From positions 124,001 through 188,000 of the IMG/VR virus record IMGVR_UViG_3300025127_006147: a stretch of DNA of 64,000 bases. One strand, 5' to 3'. The DNA comes from a virus. Of this stretch, positions 1 to 7,635 are shown one piece after another (the first letter of the stretch is position 1; each line of letters starts with the position of its first letter). Position numbers and translations under genes: made by a program. The notes under the pieces are model-generated. The model had not been told where the DNA came from. It made no database searches and saw only the letters and a list, made by a program, of their open reading frames with translations.

Positions 1-327
1 ACTGATACATCTTTTACTTTCAGTGAAGAACAAGTTATAAAATTAGACTCCATTATACAGTCCCAAGAACAAACTATAGAAATACAACGTGAGAAGATAG
101 TAATATTAGAATCACAATTATATAACTATAAACTATTACATAGACAGGATAGTCTTCACATAAGTCTATTAAATCAAAATGTTAGTCTATTAGATGATAG
201 AATTAATCTTTACATAGATTTAAATAAAGAGTTAAGACCAAAGTGGTATAACAAACCTATTGTACATTTTTTCCTTGGTGCTGCCACTATAACCACTAGT
301 GCTGTAGTTCTCAATTTAATTCAGTAA
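1..327 (+). CDS. Partial coiled-coil protein with C-terminal membrane segment
   Basis: The gene is open from the first base of the window, so its start lies upstream. The visible 108 residues are rich in Q, E, L and I with heptad-like spacing (coiled coil). They end in a hydrophobic stretch, HFFLGAATITTSAVVLNLIQ, that can cross a membrane once. The layout resembles the membrane-anchored coiled-coil gene at the other end of the window (63509-63835). A spanin or holin accessory role is possible but not shown by any motif. Confidence 0.7.
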   Translation, partial: TDTSFTFSEEQVIKLDSIIQSQEQTIEIQREKIVILESQLYNYKLLHRQDSLHISLLNQNVSLLDDRINLYIDLNKELRPKWYNKPIVHFFLGAATITTSAVVLNLIQ

Positions 328-345
328 TAATCCTTAGTTTCAAAG

Positions 346-353
346 TATTTATA
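346..353 (+). promoter_or_regulatory. TATTTATA late-promoter-like octamer
   Basis: TATTTATA lies 17 bases before the ATG at 371, in the only gap between two genes. It is one of about eighteen copies upstream of virion or lysis-type genes in this window. Confidence 0.5.
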
Positions 354-370
354 TAATATACTTTATATAA

Positions 371-628
371 ATGGCACTTACCAATACAGATAAAAAAGAA
401 ATAGAAAGAATAGCACGTAAAGAAATCAAAGATTTTCTTAAGACCGCGTCGTTTGAAAAAGACGTTATAGACGTTGTAGATTCCCAACTCAAAAGAAAGA
501 ATACTAAACTTTCAAAAACACATCGTGCTGAAGTAGTTGACGTAAGCACTAAAGTATTAATAGAACTTTATAAAACATTCTGGTTAAGAAGAAATTTCTG
601 GGACAGTCAAATTAAAAACGTTAAGTAA
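371..628 (+). CDS. Hypothetical basic helical protein
   Basis: An 85-residue, Lys/Glu-rich, apparently helical protein without recognisable family. It is followed after two bases by the next gene, so the two are probably co-transcribed from the TATTTATA motif at 346. Late expression suggests a virion role, but nothing in the sequence proves it. The start is the first ATG after the upstream motif. Confidence 0.75.
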   Translation: MALTNTDKKEIERIARKEIKDFLKTASFEKDVIDVVDSQLKRKNTKLSKTHRAEVVDVSTKVLIELYKTFWLRRNFWDSQIKNVK

Positions 629-630
629 AT

Positions 631-1398
631 ATGAATGCATTAGACCAACATGAAAAAAATATGAAAAGAATGATTAACAATGTTAGTCAAGAACTAGGAC
701 CTAGAAAGGGAATTGAAGCCGTTAAGTCAAGAGACGAACTTATGAAAGTAGCTGAAATTGGTGAAGAGATTAACAAAGAGGAAGAAATGGATGAAGTGAC
801 TAGTGCTGGTTCCGCTGGAGCTTTTGTAGCTCCTATGGGTTGGAATAATGATACTGGTATGAGTAAACCTCAAAACGAAGAAGAACTGGATGAGATGACA
901 GGAAGTGCTTCAGCAGGTGCTTACTCCCAACCAGCTATATGGGCAAAAAATAGAAAAAATTGGAGAGCTGTTAGTGACCCCAACTTCCCTAAGTATGGGG
1001 GACCAGGAGCTAAATATGTTAGAGTAAAAGAAAAATGTAGAAAGTTCCCGTATTGTAATCAAGGAGATATAAACGCTTTAGAATTTTACGAAGATAAAAA
1101 TTTACAAGAAGCAATTAAAGTGGTTTCTAAAAAAACTAATAAGTCAGAAAATTATATAAAAAATATAATTCTACAAGAAATGGAAAGCATGTTTAAAAAA
1201 GACATGAAAAAATACCAGACAGAAAAAATGAAACCTTATAAAAAGAAAAAGAGTAAATACACCAAACAAGAAGTAGAAGAAATGATTAGAAGAGGTTTTT
1301 ACCACTCTCCTATCACATCATTGGTGGGTAACTTTAAAATGAATAAACCTATAGGTCAAATTTATTCTATGAAAGGTAATAAACCTAAGTACGAATAG
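631..1398 (+). CDS. Putative virion protein with duplicated SAG/GAF-GAY motif
   Basis: A 255-residue hydrophilic protein. Two copies of one motif stand about 40 residues apart: DEVTSAGSAGAFVAPMGWN (around residues 55-73) and DEMTGSASAGAYSQPAIWAK (around 90-109). Acidic D-E, then a Ser/Gly/Ala stretch, then an aromatic, Pro and Trp are conserved between them. The C-terminal half is Lys-rich and helical. Similar short Ser/Gly/Ala-Pro-aromatic motifs occur, from memory, in uncharacterised proteins of marine T4-like phages. A structural or scaffold role is inferred from that and from its late-gene setting. Confidence 0.75.
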   Translation: MNALDQHEKNMKRMINNVSQELGPRKGIEAVKSRDELMKVAEIGEEINKEEEMDEVTSAGSAGAFVAPMGWNNDTGMSKPQNEEELDEMTGSASAGAYSQPAIWAKNRKNWRAVSDPNFPKYGGPGAKYVRVKEKCRKFPYCNQGDINALEFYEDKNLQEAIKVVSKKTNKSENYIKNIILQEMESMFKKDMKKYQTEKMKPYKKKKSKYTKQEVEEMIRRGFYHSPITSLVGNFKMNKPIGQIYSMKGNKPKYE

Positions 1399-1409
1399 GA
1401 CCGAAGATA

Positions 1410-1417
1410 TATTTATA
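1410..1417 (+). promoter_or_regulatory. TATTTATA late-promoter-like octamer
   Basis: TATTTATA stands 19 bases before the ATG at 1437, in the 38-base gap after the preceding gene. Confidence 0.5.
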
Positions 1418-1436
1418 TATTATAAAAGAAAAAATT

Positions 1437-2180
1437 ATGTCTAATATTAAAGTAAACAAAAAATTGAAAACTACCATTCAAGATATATTCGAGAGTGAAT
1501 TAAAACCTATGGTTCAAAAAGAAATGTTAAAAAAGAAACTTAAAAAACAAATTAAAGAAGCAAAGGACACCTATAATTTTCCTGGTTATGTTATAACTAA
1601 TCAGGCATTAAAAGATTCTGCTAAACAGAATACTGATGCTATGGATATGGTGTCAGATAAAATTAAAAAATATTTAGACTTTAAAAATAATTCTAATCCA
1701 GAATTTCCACATCAGAATAATTCTAAAACGGACTATCAGTCACCAATGTATAGAAATAGTACAGAAGAAGAAGAATATATTGAAGATTGGAGAGGTATGG
1801 GACTAAATAATATCCAATATCAAAATAAACCTAACAAACAGTTTGAAGACCAGGTAAACGACTATATTGATGGTTCTATTAGAACTGGTAATAATACAGG
1901 TAAAGATAGTAGTGGTCAACAAGTGGGTAACGTAGTACCTTCTAACCTTGGTAAAAATATTAAAAAACAAACTCAAAGAAAATACAAAAAACTTCAAAGT
2001 GATGAATGGGCTGAAGCTATACCAAATAAATACGGTAAGAGAAAAGCAAACGCAAATTATATGGTAGCTGAAGCAATCAATGAATTAACACAGAATGTGT
2101 TAAAAGAAGGTATTAAGAATAAATCACAAAGACAGTTTATTTCTGAAGAGGTAAAAAAAGAATTAAAAAGACGAGGATAA
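1437..2180 (+). CDS. Putative virion protein, Lys/Asn-rich
   Basis: A 247-residue protein with helical, basic ends and a hydrophilic Asn/Asp/Tyr-rich middle. The N-terminus contains IQDIFESELK, with an I-x-E tripeptide near residue 18 as in other late proteins here. The C-terminus (NYMVAEAINELTQNVLKEG) is amphipathic and also carries an L-x-E. No family is recognised. Late motif and tripeptide suggest a head-packaged or structural protein. Confidence 0.75.
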   Translation: MSNIKVNKKLKTTIQDIFESELKPMVQKEMLKKKLKKQIKEAKDTYNFPGYVITNQALKDSAKQNTDAMDMVSDKIKKYLDFKNNSNPEFPHQNNSKTDYQSPMYRNSTEEEEYIEDWRGMGLNNIQYQNKPNKQFEDQVNDYIDGSIRTGNNTGKDSSGQQVGNVVPSNLGKNIKKQTQRKYKKLQSDEWAEAIPNKYGKRKANANYMVAEAINELTQNVLKEGIKNKSQRQFISEEVKKELKRRG

Positions 2181-2221
2181 TTTTAAATTATTAATTCTTT
2201 ATTAAGCCTAATGTTTCCATA

Positions 2222-2229
2222 TATTTATT
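2222..2229 (+). promoter_or_regulatory. TATTTATT late-promoter-like octamer, 3 bases from ATG
   Basis: TATTTATT followed by three bases and the ATG at 2233. The 3-4 base spacing recurs at many late genes and implies a leaderless or nearly leaderless transcript. Confidence 0.5.
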
Positions 2230-2232
2230 ATT

Positions 2233-2700
2233 ATGGAAGATAAAAGAAGATTTTCACCTATAGAATTTTATAGATACGTTAGTGAACCTGTACCTCAGAG
2301 AGACTTGGATATTTGGTTTAAGGCTAATGATATAGTTCAAGAGAAGTCCGAATTATTTTTTTATTTTATAAAGTCATTATACATTTTAGTGGATAAAACT
2401 TATCTTGGTTCAGACGTTATAAAAAATGAAGAAAGTAAAAATCATTTTAACTGGTGTTGGAATAAAGTGATAAATGATTTAGAAAAAGAAAATATTAAAT
2501 TTAGTAAGGATGGGCCACACTTCGACTACTTTTGGAACTTCTTTTTAGAATCTTTTTACACCAATGATAATACATTAGTCATAGACAAAGTGGATAAATT
2601 TTTTTCTACACTATTTGTTATTAATGACCCCAAAACCAAGTCTGAATTAGACATATACACAGAACTTTACAAAACTTTAGATAATAATCTTATCAAATAA
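2233..2700 (+). CDS. Hypothetical protein
   Basis: A 155-residue acidic, aromatic-rich globular protein (many F, Y and W) with no recognised motif. The start is fixed by the TATTTATT octamer three bases upstream. Its late-type promoter suggests a structural or assembly role, nothing more. Confidence 0.75.
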   Translation: MEDKRRFSPIEFYRYVSEPVPQRDLDIWFKANDIVQEKSELFFYFIKSLYILVDKTYLGSDVIKNEESKNHFNWCWNKVINDLEKENIKFSKDGPHFDYFWNFFLESFYTNDNTLVIDKVDKFFSTLFVINDPKTKSELDIYTELYKTLDNNLIK

Positions 2701-2736
2701 AGTTGACTTCTCAGTATCTTATAGTTAATTTTTTTA

Positions 2737-2755
2737 CATACGTCAAACACGTATG
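2737..2755. repeat. Short inverted repeat upstream of histone-like gene
   Basis: CATACG, seven bases, CGTATG form a perfect 6-bp inverted repeat 30 bases before the histone H1-like gene. It may be an operator or a small hairpin; no promoter of the TAnnTTTG class is obvious here. Confidence 0.35.
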
Positions 2756-2785
2756 CAATAATAAAATTTAAATTAATAGAAAAAA

Positions 2786-2962
2786 ATGGAAACATTAACA
2801 CAACTTAAAGAACTAGTAGAAAGTTTATCGGTAGATACTGGTAAGTTTTTTGAAAACACAAATAAAAGTGCAGGAATTAGAGCAAGAAAAACAGCACAAC
2901 AGATTAAGAATTTGTGTCAAGACTTAAGAAAAGAAATTTTGGAAGCAAATAAATCTAACTAA
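2786..2962 (+). CDS. Histone H1-like DNA-binding protein
   Basis: A 58-residue protein beginning METLTQLKELVESLSVD, with the pattern KFFENTNKSAGIRARK followed by QQIKNLCQDLRKEI. This matches what I recall of the small histone H1-like (Hc1-type) proteins common in Bacteroidota: an acidic N-terminal helix, an A-G-x-R-x-R-K basic centre and a second helix ending D-x-R-K-E-I. It probably binds nucleoid or phage DNA. It is followed two bases later by a membrane-protein gene. Its presence supports a Bacteroidota host and recent gene exchange with it. Confidence 0.8.
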   Translation: METLTQLKELVESLSVDTGKFFENTNKSAGIRARKTAQQIKNLCQDLRKEILEANKSN

Positions 2963-2964
2963 AA

Positions 2965-3156
2965 ATGGTGACAATAAAAGGGTTCTTATTTTTACTTTCT
3001 ATATTAATAATGGGTAAATATTTGGCCGTATTTCTTATCAATTTTTTAAGTAATCCACCTAAAAAAATGAAAATGAGATATTACAAAGATATCGCCGTGG
3101 ACGAAATGATAATTTATTTTGTAGTTTCTTATTTTTTCACATATATAATTTTTTAA
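2965..3156 (+). CDS. Small two-helix membrane protein
   Basis: A 63-residue protein with two hydrophobic segments (residues about 5-28 and 47-63) separated by a short Lys-rich loop. It ends directly against the next gene, whose ATG follows the stop codon. No family is recognised; a small inner-membrane protein is the safest description. Confidence 0.65.
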   Translation: MVTIKGFLFLLSILIMGKYLAVFLINFLSNPPKKMKMRYYKDIAVDEMIIYFVVSYFFTYIIF

Positions 3157-3642
3157 ATGAGTTTATTCGACAGTATACAAAGAATAGGTAAAAGTTTTTA
3201 TGGTATAAGAAAACATGAAAATTATTTTATTTTAGATTTAACGTTTCCAGTCAATTGGAGATATGAAGGTTTATACAATAAGGAAAAAATAGCCGCTAAA
3301 GTAAATAAAAATTCAAATGGCACCTTTGTTATTTCATTTTATTGTATAGACACTAAAGATGAGGTTAGTTTTTTAGAAACTGAGGTTTTAAGAATAATTA
3401 AGGTAAACCAAGACGAAGAAGAAAAACAAAGACTATTGATAGAGAAGAAAGAAGAATTGGAAAAACTTTTTATGTCTAAAAATTTAGAAGAATTGAAAAG
3501 TATTACTTTTAACCATAAAAAAGAAATAGATTTACCAAACATACCAATAACAACATCTAATGGAAAAGATAACAAGGAAGTTGGAGTGGTTACAGAAACA
3601 AGTAAAGAAGGACAACAATCAGATTCAAAACCACAAAAATAA
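3157..3642 (+). CDS. Hypothetical protein
   Basis: A 161-residue protein. The first half looks like a compact beta-rich domain (NYFILDLTFPVNWRYEG); the second is Glu/Lys-rich and helical with a Ser/Lys tail. No family is recognised. Its end overlaps the longest form of the next gene by 83 bases. Confidence 0.7.
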   Translation: MSLFDSIQRIGKSFYGIRKHENYFILDLTFPVNWRYEGLYNKEKIAAKVNKNSNGTFVISFYCIDTKDEVSFLETEVLRIIKVNQDEEEKQRLLIEKKEELEKLFMSKNLEELKSITFNHKKEIDLPNIPITTSNGKDNKEVGVVTETSKEGQQSDSKPQK

Positions 3643-3991
3643 AACAATACAGAAAATTAAAAAAGAATTACCTGTATTCAACAAAAACGAATTAAATATG
3701 CCACAGTTTAGTGAAAAATATTTAAGAGAAAAAGCGGAAGAAAACAAACCTAAGATAATGGAGGGATATCTAGCATCCCTCCTTAATCTTTCAGAAAATT
3801 TACCTTTTCAAACCCTAGACGCAAACATGACTTTTACTTTACCACCTAATGAATATGTTAAGGTACTTAAAGAAGTTGAAAGAATTAAAATGGGTGGTGA
3901 GATAGAACCAGAATTGATTAATATAGACCCAACCTTTGACGTTCAGGTTGGCAATATATCTATGACATTCGTAATGGAAATTAAAGATTAG
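3560..3991 (+). CDS. Hypothetical protein, start uncertain
   Basis: From 3560 this gives 143 residues and an 83-base overlap with the preceding gene, which is unusual here. A second in-frame ATG at 3699 (MPQFSEKYLREKAEENKP) would leave a 56-base gap instead and is a credible alternative. The C-terminal part ([10 protein letters not shown]) is beta-rich. Function unknown. Its stop overlaps the end of the convergent gene on the other strand. Confidence 0.6.
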   Translation: MEKITRKLEWLQKQVKKDNNQIQNHKNKTIQKIKKELPVFNKNELNMPQFSEKYLREKAEENKPKIMEGYLASLLNLSENLPFQTLDANMTFTLPPNEYVKVLKEVERIKMGGEIEPELINIDPTFDVQVGNISMTFVMEIKD

Positions 3992-4620
3992 TAGGTATAA
4001 TGTTTATATAATAGTTTTCTAGAAAATCCTTTACTCTCCAGTAAATTATATAGTTCTTTTCTTTGAACTGTTGATAAATCCCTACTTATTAAAAAATTAA
4101 ATTTACCTTGTGTAGTAAAATATTTCTTTATACACGACAAAAATCTAGAAGATTCACTAACAGTTTTTAAACTAAATAAATTAAATAAATCATTATTTTG
4201 GATAACTATTTTATTATTTAAAGAATATACTTGCATTATATTTTTACTGTTTAAATACCTATCGTATAATTCTTTAAACTCTATTCTTTTTGCTAACTGG
4301 TGGTCGTAAATCTTCTCCTCCACCTCAAAAGGTTTTATTTTAATAATTTGGTATTTTTTATTTTTCATTGTGACCTCTGTTAATCTACCTAGTTCGTCAC
4401 GACGATGTATAGGATTTTTTTTACACTTCCCAACACATACTAAAGCCAATTCAAATTCACATTCTATTTTTTTATTATATTTTACTGGGAATATAACATT
4501 TGATTTTTTATGTATTTCTTTGTATTTTTTGTTAATGTTAGTAAAAATACGAGAACTCGCAACAATTCTTTTTTTAGACTTGTTGTTAAATAAAACAATT
4601 TGGTAACTAGTAATATCCAT
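3988..4620 (-). CDS. Hypothetical protein
   Basis: A 210-residue basic protein read leftwards, convergent with the preceding gene (4-base overlap) and divergent from dnaJ, whose ATG follows directly. It contains CVGKCKKNP, a possible metal-binding Cys pair, but nothing else recognisable. Because it is head-to-head with dnaJ with no space between, the promoter of each must lie inside the other gene or further away. Confidence 0.65.
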   Translation of the reverse strand: MDITSYQIVLFNNKSKKRIVASSRIFTNINKKYKEIHKKSNVIFPVKYNKKIECEFELALVCVGKCKKNPIHRRDELGRLTEVTMKNKKYQIIKIKPFEVEEKIYDHQLAKRIEFKELYDRYLNSKNIMQVYSLNNKIVIQNNDLFNLFSLKTVSESSRFLSCIKKYFTTQGKFNFLISRDLSTVQRKELYNLLESKGFSRKLLYKHYTY

Positions 4621-5571
4621 ATGAAAAATTATTATGAAATTTTAGGTGTAAGTAAAGAGGCAACCGCGGCAGAAATAAAAAAAAGTTATCGTAAACTTTC
4701 TTTAAAATATCATCCAGATAAAAATCCAGAAGGCGAAGATAAATTCAAAGAAATTTCTGAAGCTTATACAATATTAGGAGACGAAGAAAAAAGAAAAAAA
4801 TATGATAATGGTGGAAATAGATTTGAAGACCTATTTTCTGGAGGTGGAAATCCTTTTGATATGTTTAACGATTTATTTGGGAAGGGTGGTTTTAATCAAC
4901 CCCCACGTACTAGAAGAGGTAAAGACATTAGTCTTAGTCTTAATATAACACTGGAAGAATCTTATTTCAGTAAAGAAAGGACAGTAAAATTTAATAGGGT
5001 AACAACTAACAACAAAATGTGTGGAACTTGTAAAGGTAGTGGGATGGTACAACAAATGGTACAATCAGGACCTTTTAGACAAATGTTAAATTCGGTATGT
5101 CCTAATTGTAATGGGAATGGTTTTGAAGGGGGTGGTTTTAGAAAAATAGAAGAAGTTAAATTTAAAATTCCTAGAGGTATTGATGATGGATTACTTATGA
5201 AATTAAGAGGAAAAGGTAATGCTGTTTGGGGAGGTATAGATGGAGATTTATTAATAAAAATTAATATATTACCTCATAGTAAATTTAAACGTGCTGCTGA
5301 ACAGTTACATTATACAGAAGATATAAATTTTGTTGACATATGTTTAGGTAAAGAAATTCTTATAGAACATTTTGACGGACCAATGAAAGTTGATATCCCA
5401 CCTAATTCAGATTTTAAAAAACCATTACGTGTAAAAGAAAAAGGTTTTTATGACCCATCTGGTTTTAAAGGTGATTTATATGTATTTTTAAATCCGATAA
5501 ACCCTGAAGATATAACAGATAAAGAAAAAGTTTTATTAGAAAAACTAAAAAAAGAAGAAAATTTTAAATAA
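4621..5571 (+). CDS. dnaJ: DnaJ-type co-chaperone with reduced zinc finger
   Basis: An Hsp40 co-chaperone that stimulates the ATPase of host DnaK. The J domain is at the N-terminus ([23 protein letters not shown] loop in KYHPDKNP). A Gly/Phe-rich linker (residues about 70-95) follows, then a cysteine region and a C-terminal substrate domain. Canonical DnaJ has four CxxCxGxG repeats; only two are visible here (CGTCKGSG and CPNCNGNG), so only one zinc site can form. The first ATG of the open frame is seven codons upstream, but 4621 gives the exact family N-terminus. The adjacent gene overlaps its stop. Phage use in folding or replication-complex remodelling is inferred. Confidence 0.9.
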   Translation: MKNYYEILGVSKEATAAEIKKSYRKLSLKYHPDKNPEGEDKFKEISEAYTILGDEEKRKKYDNGGNRFEDLFSGGGNPFDMFNDLFGKGGFNQPPRTRRGKDISLSLNITLEESYFSKERTVKFNRVTTNNKMCGTCKGSGMVQQMVQSGPFRQMLNSVCPNCNGNGFEGGGFRKIEEVKFKIPRGIDDGLLMKLRGKGNAVWGGIDGDLLIKINILPHSKFKRAAEQLHYTEDINFVDICLGKEILIEHFDGPMKVDIPPNSDFKKPLRVKEKGFYDPSGFKGDLYVFLNPINPEDITDKEKVLLEKLKKEENFK

Positions 5572-5756
5572 TGGAGAAAAAAAAGTGTAAAGGTTGCAAA
5601 AACAAACCACTAACTGACCTTAGTAAAGAAAAAATAGAAGAAGAGGGTTTCTCCCCCCTTGTCAAAACGTTAATTTTTTTGTATACTGCTTTAGCAGTTT
5701 ATGGAAGTGTGAGTTTAGTCATAGACATAAAAGAATTAATTAAAACCTTATTTTAA
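5571..5756 (+). CDS. Small Cys-motif membrane protein
   Basis: A 61-residue protein: a Lys-rich N-terminus with CKGC (potential metal or redox pair), a linker, then one membrane helix (residues about 30-52) and a short basic tail. It overlaps both neighbours by one base, so it belongs to a dnaJ-DruA-like operon. Function unknown. Confidence 0.7.
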   Translation: MEKKKCKGCKNKPLTDLSKEKIEEEGFSPLVKTLIFLYTALAVYGSVSLVIDIKELIKTLF

Positions 5757-6925
5757 TGAAAGAACAATTAAATTTATTTCCTACCGAAGAAGAAACTTTT
5801 GATTTTGAGTTTATGAAACAAGAGTTAATTAATAACTTGGATATGTTAAAAGAAATGACCGTCCAAGAACAAACTCTATATAAAAAATGGCAAGAAATGA
5901 ATAAAGGTGGTAAGATGTCTAAGATTAAAAAGAAACTTTTAAGTTATAAACAAAACTTATGGAAACCCACCGATATCAATAATTTAGAATTAACAATATC
6001 AGAAATATTAAATATAGACCCTTATGTGGTAATGGCAGAAAGTGGAAAAGGGGTAACAGAATGGGTTAATTATAGAAAATTAATTCACACTATGGAATGG
6101 GTTGCTAATCCAGGGAGAAATATGAAGTTTTGGGTTAAGGACCGTAACACAGATACTGTACTTGGTCAAATATGTTTAGGTTCTGATGTTACTAGTATAA
6201 AAGTAAGAGACGCATATATTGGTTGGGATAAAAAAAATAAGTTTGAACAAGGTAAACTTAATTGTACTGCAATCGCAACTACTATATGTAGTACACAACC
6301 AGGTGGATTTAATATGTTAATGGGTAAATTGGTGGCGTCCCTCACTACCTGTAAGACCATTAGAGAAGCTTGGGAAACAAAGTACGGAAATAAACTAATC
6401 GCGGTAGGGACTACTTCATTATATGGGATAAACTCTATGTATAACGGTATCCCACACTTTAAAACTATGGGAGAAACTACTGGACAAGTTAGATTAAAAC
6501 CAGACGATAGTGTTTATTTGCCCTGGAACCAGTGGTTAAAGGAAACTCATCCAGACGAACACAAAAAAGCTATAAGTGCTACAGGCCCTAAACAAAATGT
6601 AATAAATAAAGTATTTAAACATTGTGGAATTAAACCCTCAGCGTATGACCACGGATTCAAAAGAGGTGTTTACTTGGCGATGATGTATGAAAATGGTAAT
6701 GAGTTTTTAAGAGGAGAAATAGGTGAGAATGAACTTAAATTAAAATTAAAATTTGAAGAAGATATTCCATATACTAAAAGATGGTGGACCAAAAAAGCTA
6801 TCAGAAGATATGAAAGTTTATACAAACAAAATAGATTAAAACCAGAAACTTTATTCTATTGGGACGCGATAGACATATCTTGGGAAGAGATGAAAGAAAA
6901 ATATTTAAAAGAAGTTGGACGTTAA
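5756..6925 (+). CDS. DruA-like (DUF4338) protein
   Basis: A 389-residue protein resembling the DUF4338 family, whose best-known member is DruA of the Druantia anti-phage system. The core (residues about 134-260) has the family order: LGQICLGSDV, then RDAYIGWDKKNK, a TTICSTQPGG stretch, LMGKLVASLTTCKTIREAW, and KLIAVGTTSLYG followed by GETTGQVRL. The C-terminal third (KRWWTKKAIRRYESLYKQNR) is basic and helical. The molecular activity of DruA is not firmly known to me; a nucleic-acid enzyme is likely. It is co-transcribed with dnaJ and not with other Druantia genes, so a stand-alone phage role is more likely than defence. Confidence 0.75.
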   Translation: MKEQLNLFPTEEETFDFEFMKQELINNLDMLKEMTVQEQTLYKKWQEMNKGGKMSKIKKKLLSYKQNLWKPTDINNLELTISEILNIDPYVVMAESGKGVTEWVNYRKLIHTMEWVANPGRNMKFWVKDRNTDTVLGQICLGSDVTSIKVRDAYIGWDKKNKFEQGKLNCTAIATTICSTQPGGFNMLMGKLVASLTTCKTIREAWETKYGNKLIAVGTTSLYGINSMYNGIPHFKTMGETTGQVRLKPDDSVYLPWNQWLKETHPDEHKKAISATGPKQNVINKVFKHCGIKPSAYDHGFKRGVYLAMMYENGNEFLRGEIGENELKLKLKFEEDIPYTKRWWTKKAIRRYESLYKQNRLKPETLFYWDAIDISWEEMKEKYLKEVGR

Positions 6926-6937
6926 AAAAATAAATAA

Positions 6938-7156
6938 ATGAAAAAAACAAGAACATTAAACGAATTGAGACAAGTAAAAGACACGGTATACACACACCCC
7001 TTATCACATCAAGAACAACTAAGTCAATGTGAATTAGATAAGAAAAGAATGTACACTAGAGAACAAGTAACAGATTTAATATACAGATATATTAAAGACA
7101 ATGAAAATACTATAAGTGATTTAGATATGGTATGGATAGAAAAAAATATTAAATAA
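6938..7156 (+). CDS. Hypothetical protein
   Basis: A 72-residue charged helical protein with no recognised motif, 12 bases after the DruA-like gene and probably in the same operon. It ends in an Asp/Lys-rich segment (DLDMVWIEKNIK). Confidence 0.65.
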   Translation: MKKTRTLNELRQVKDTVYTHPLSHQEQLSQCELDKKRMYTREQVTDLIYRYIKDNENTISDLDMVWIEKNIK

Positions 7157-7188
7157 TTTGTTTTATAGAAATAAATTATTTAGATTTG
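7157..7188 (+). promoter_or_regulatory. Bacteroidota-type promoter for 7227
   Basis: TTTG (7157-7160), 20 bases, TAGATTTG (7181-7188). This matches TTTG-N19/20-TAnnTTTG, the Bacteroidota housekeeping promoter. The following gene starts 38 bases on. Confidence 0.75.
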
Positions 7189-7226
7189 TGTAAAGAAATT
7201 AATAATTATCAAAAATAAAAAATCCA

Positions 7227-7514
7227 ATGAGAGCAACTAAAAAAGAAAAATTAGGAAACTATATTTGTAAAGTAGGAAAATATGATGTCAGACAAATTAT
7301 TAAGGCTGGTGGACTGAGTAAAAGTTTTGGAAAAGTAACCCAAAGTAAAGGGAGTTGTGAAGGTAGGATATACTTAGGTAAAAAACTAGTTGAGGGTAAT
7401 CTTAAAAGTGCTAGTGATGCGGTTCAAAAAGCTTTTGCTTTAACTTGTAAAGAAGGTAATGAACAGTACGTAGATAAACGACTAATCAAAAAACATAATT
7501 TAGTCTGTGAGTAG
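7227..7514 (+). CDS. Hypothetical basic protein
   Basis: A 95-residue Lys/Gly-rich protein with its own promoter (7157) and terminator (7538). It has two cysteines in a possible CKVG and SCEGR context, but no family is recognised. As a single-gene transcription unit with a host-type promoter it may be expressed early. Confidence 0.7.
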   Translation: MRATKKEKLGNYICKVGKYDVRQIIKAGGLSKSFGKVTQSKGSCEGRIYLGKKLVEGNLKSASDAVQKAFALTCKEGNEQYVDKRLIKKHNLVCE

Positions 7515-7537
7515 TCTTAATCACAGAGTAAAGAAAG

Positions 7538-7572
7538 GGAGGGTAAATAACTTTACTCTCCTTTTTTTTTTA
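7538..7572 (+). terminator. Rho-independent terminator
   Basis: A 10-bp stem (7538-7547 with 7552-7561, one G-U pair), TAAC loop and a run of ten T. It ends the 7227 transcript and insulates it from the late gene at 7636. Confidence 0.9.
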
Positions 7573-7607
7573 AACATATTATAGAAGTATTTATTACATA
7601 GAAGTGA

Positions 7608-7615
7608 TATTTATA
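7608..7615 (+). promoter_or_regulatory. TATTTATA late-promoter-like octamer
   Basis: TATTTATA 20 bases before the ATG at 7636, immediately after a strong terminator, so it is the only obvious transcription signal for that gene. Confidence 0.55.
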
Positions 7616-7635
7616 ATTAAACAATAAATCTAGAA

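Noticed and set aside
3560-3642. Frameshift joining 3157-3642 and 3560-3991
   Set aside because: The two frames show unrelated composition and an ATG at 3699 explains the second gene without any frameshift.
4600-4620. Upstream start of dnaJ at 4600
   Set aside because: MKNYYEILG at 4621 is the exact family N-terminus; the extra seven codons overlap the start of the divergent gene.
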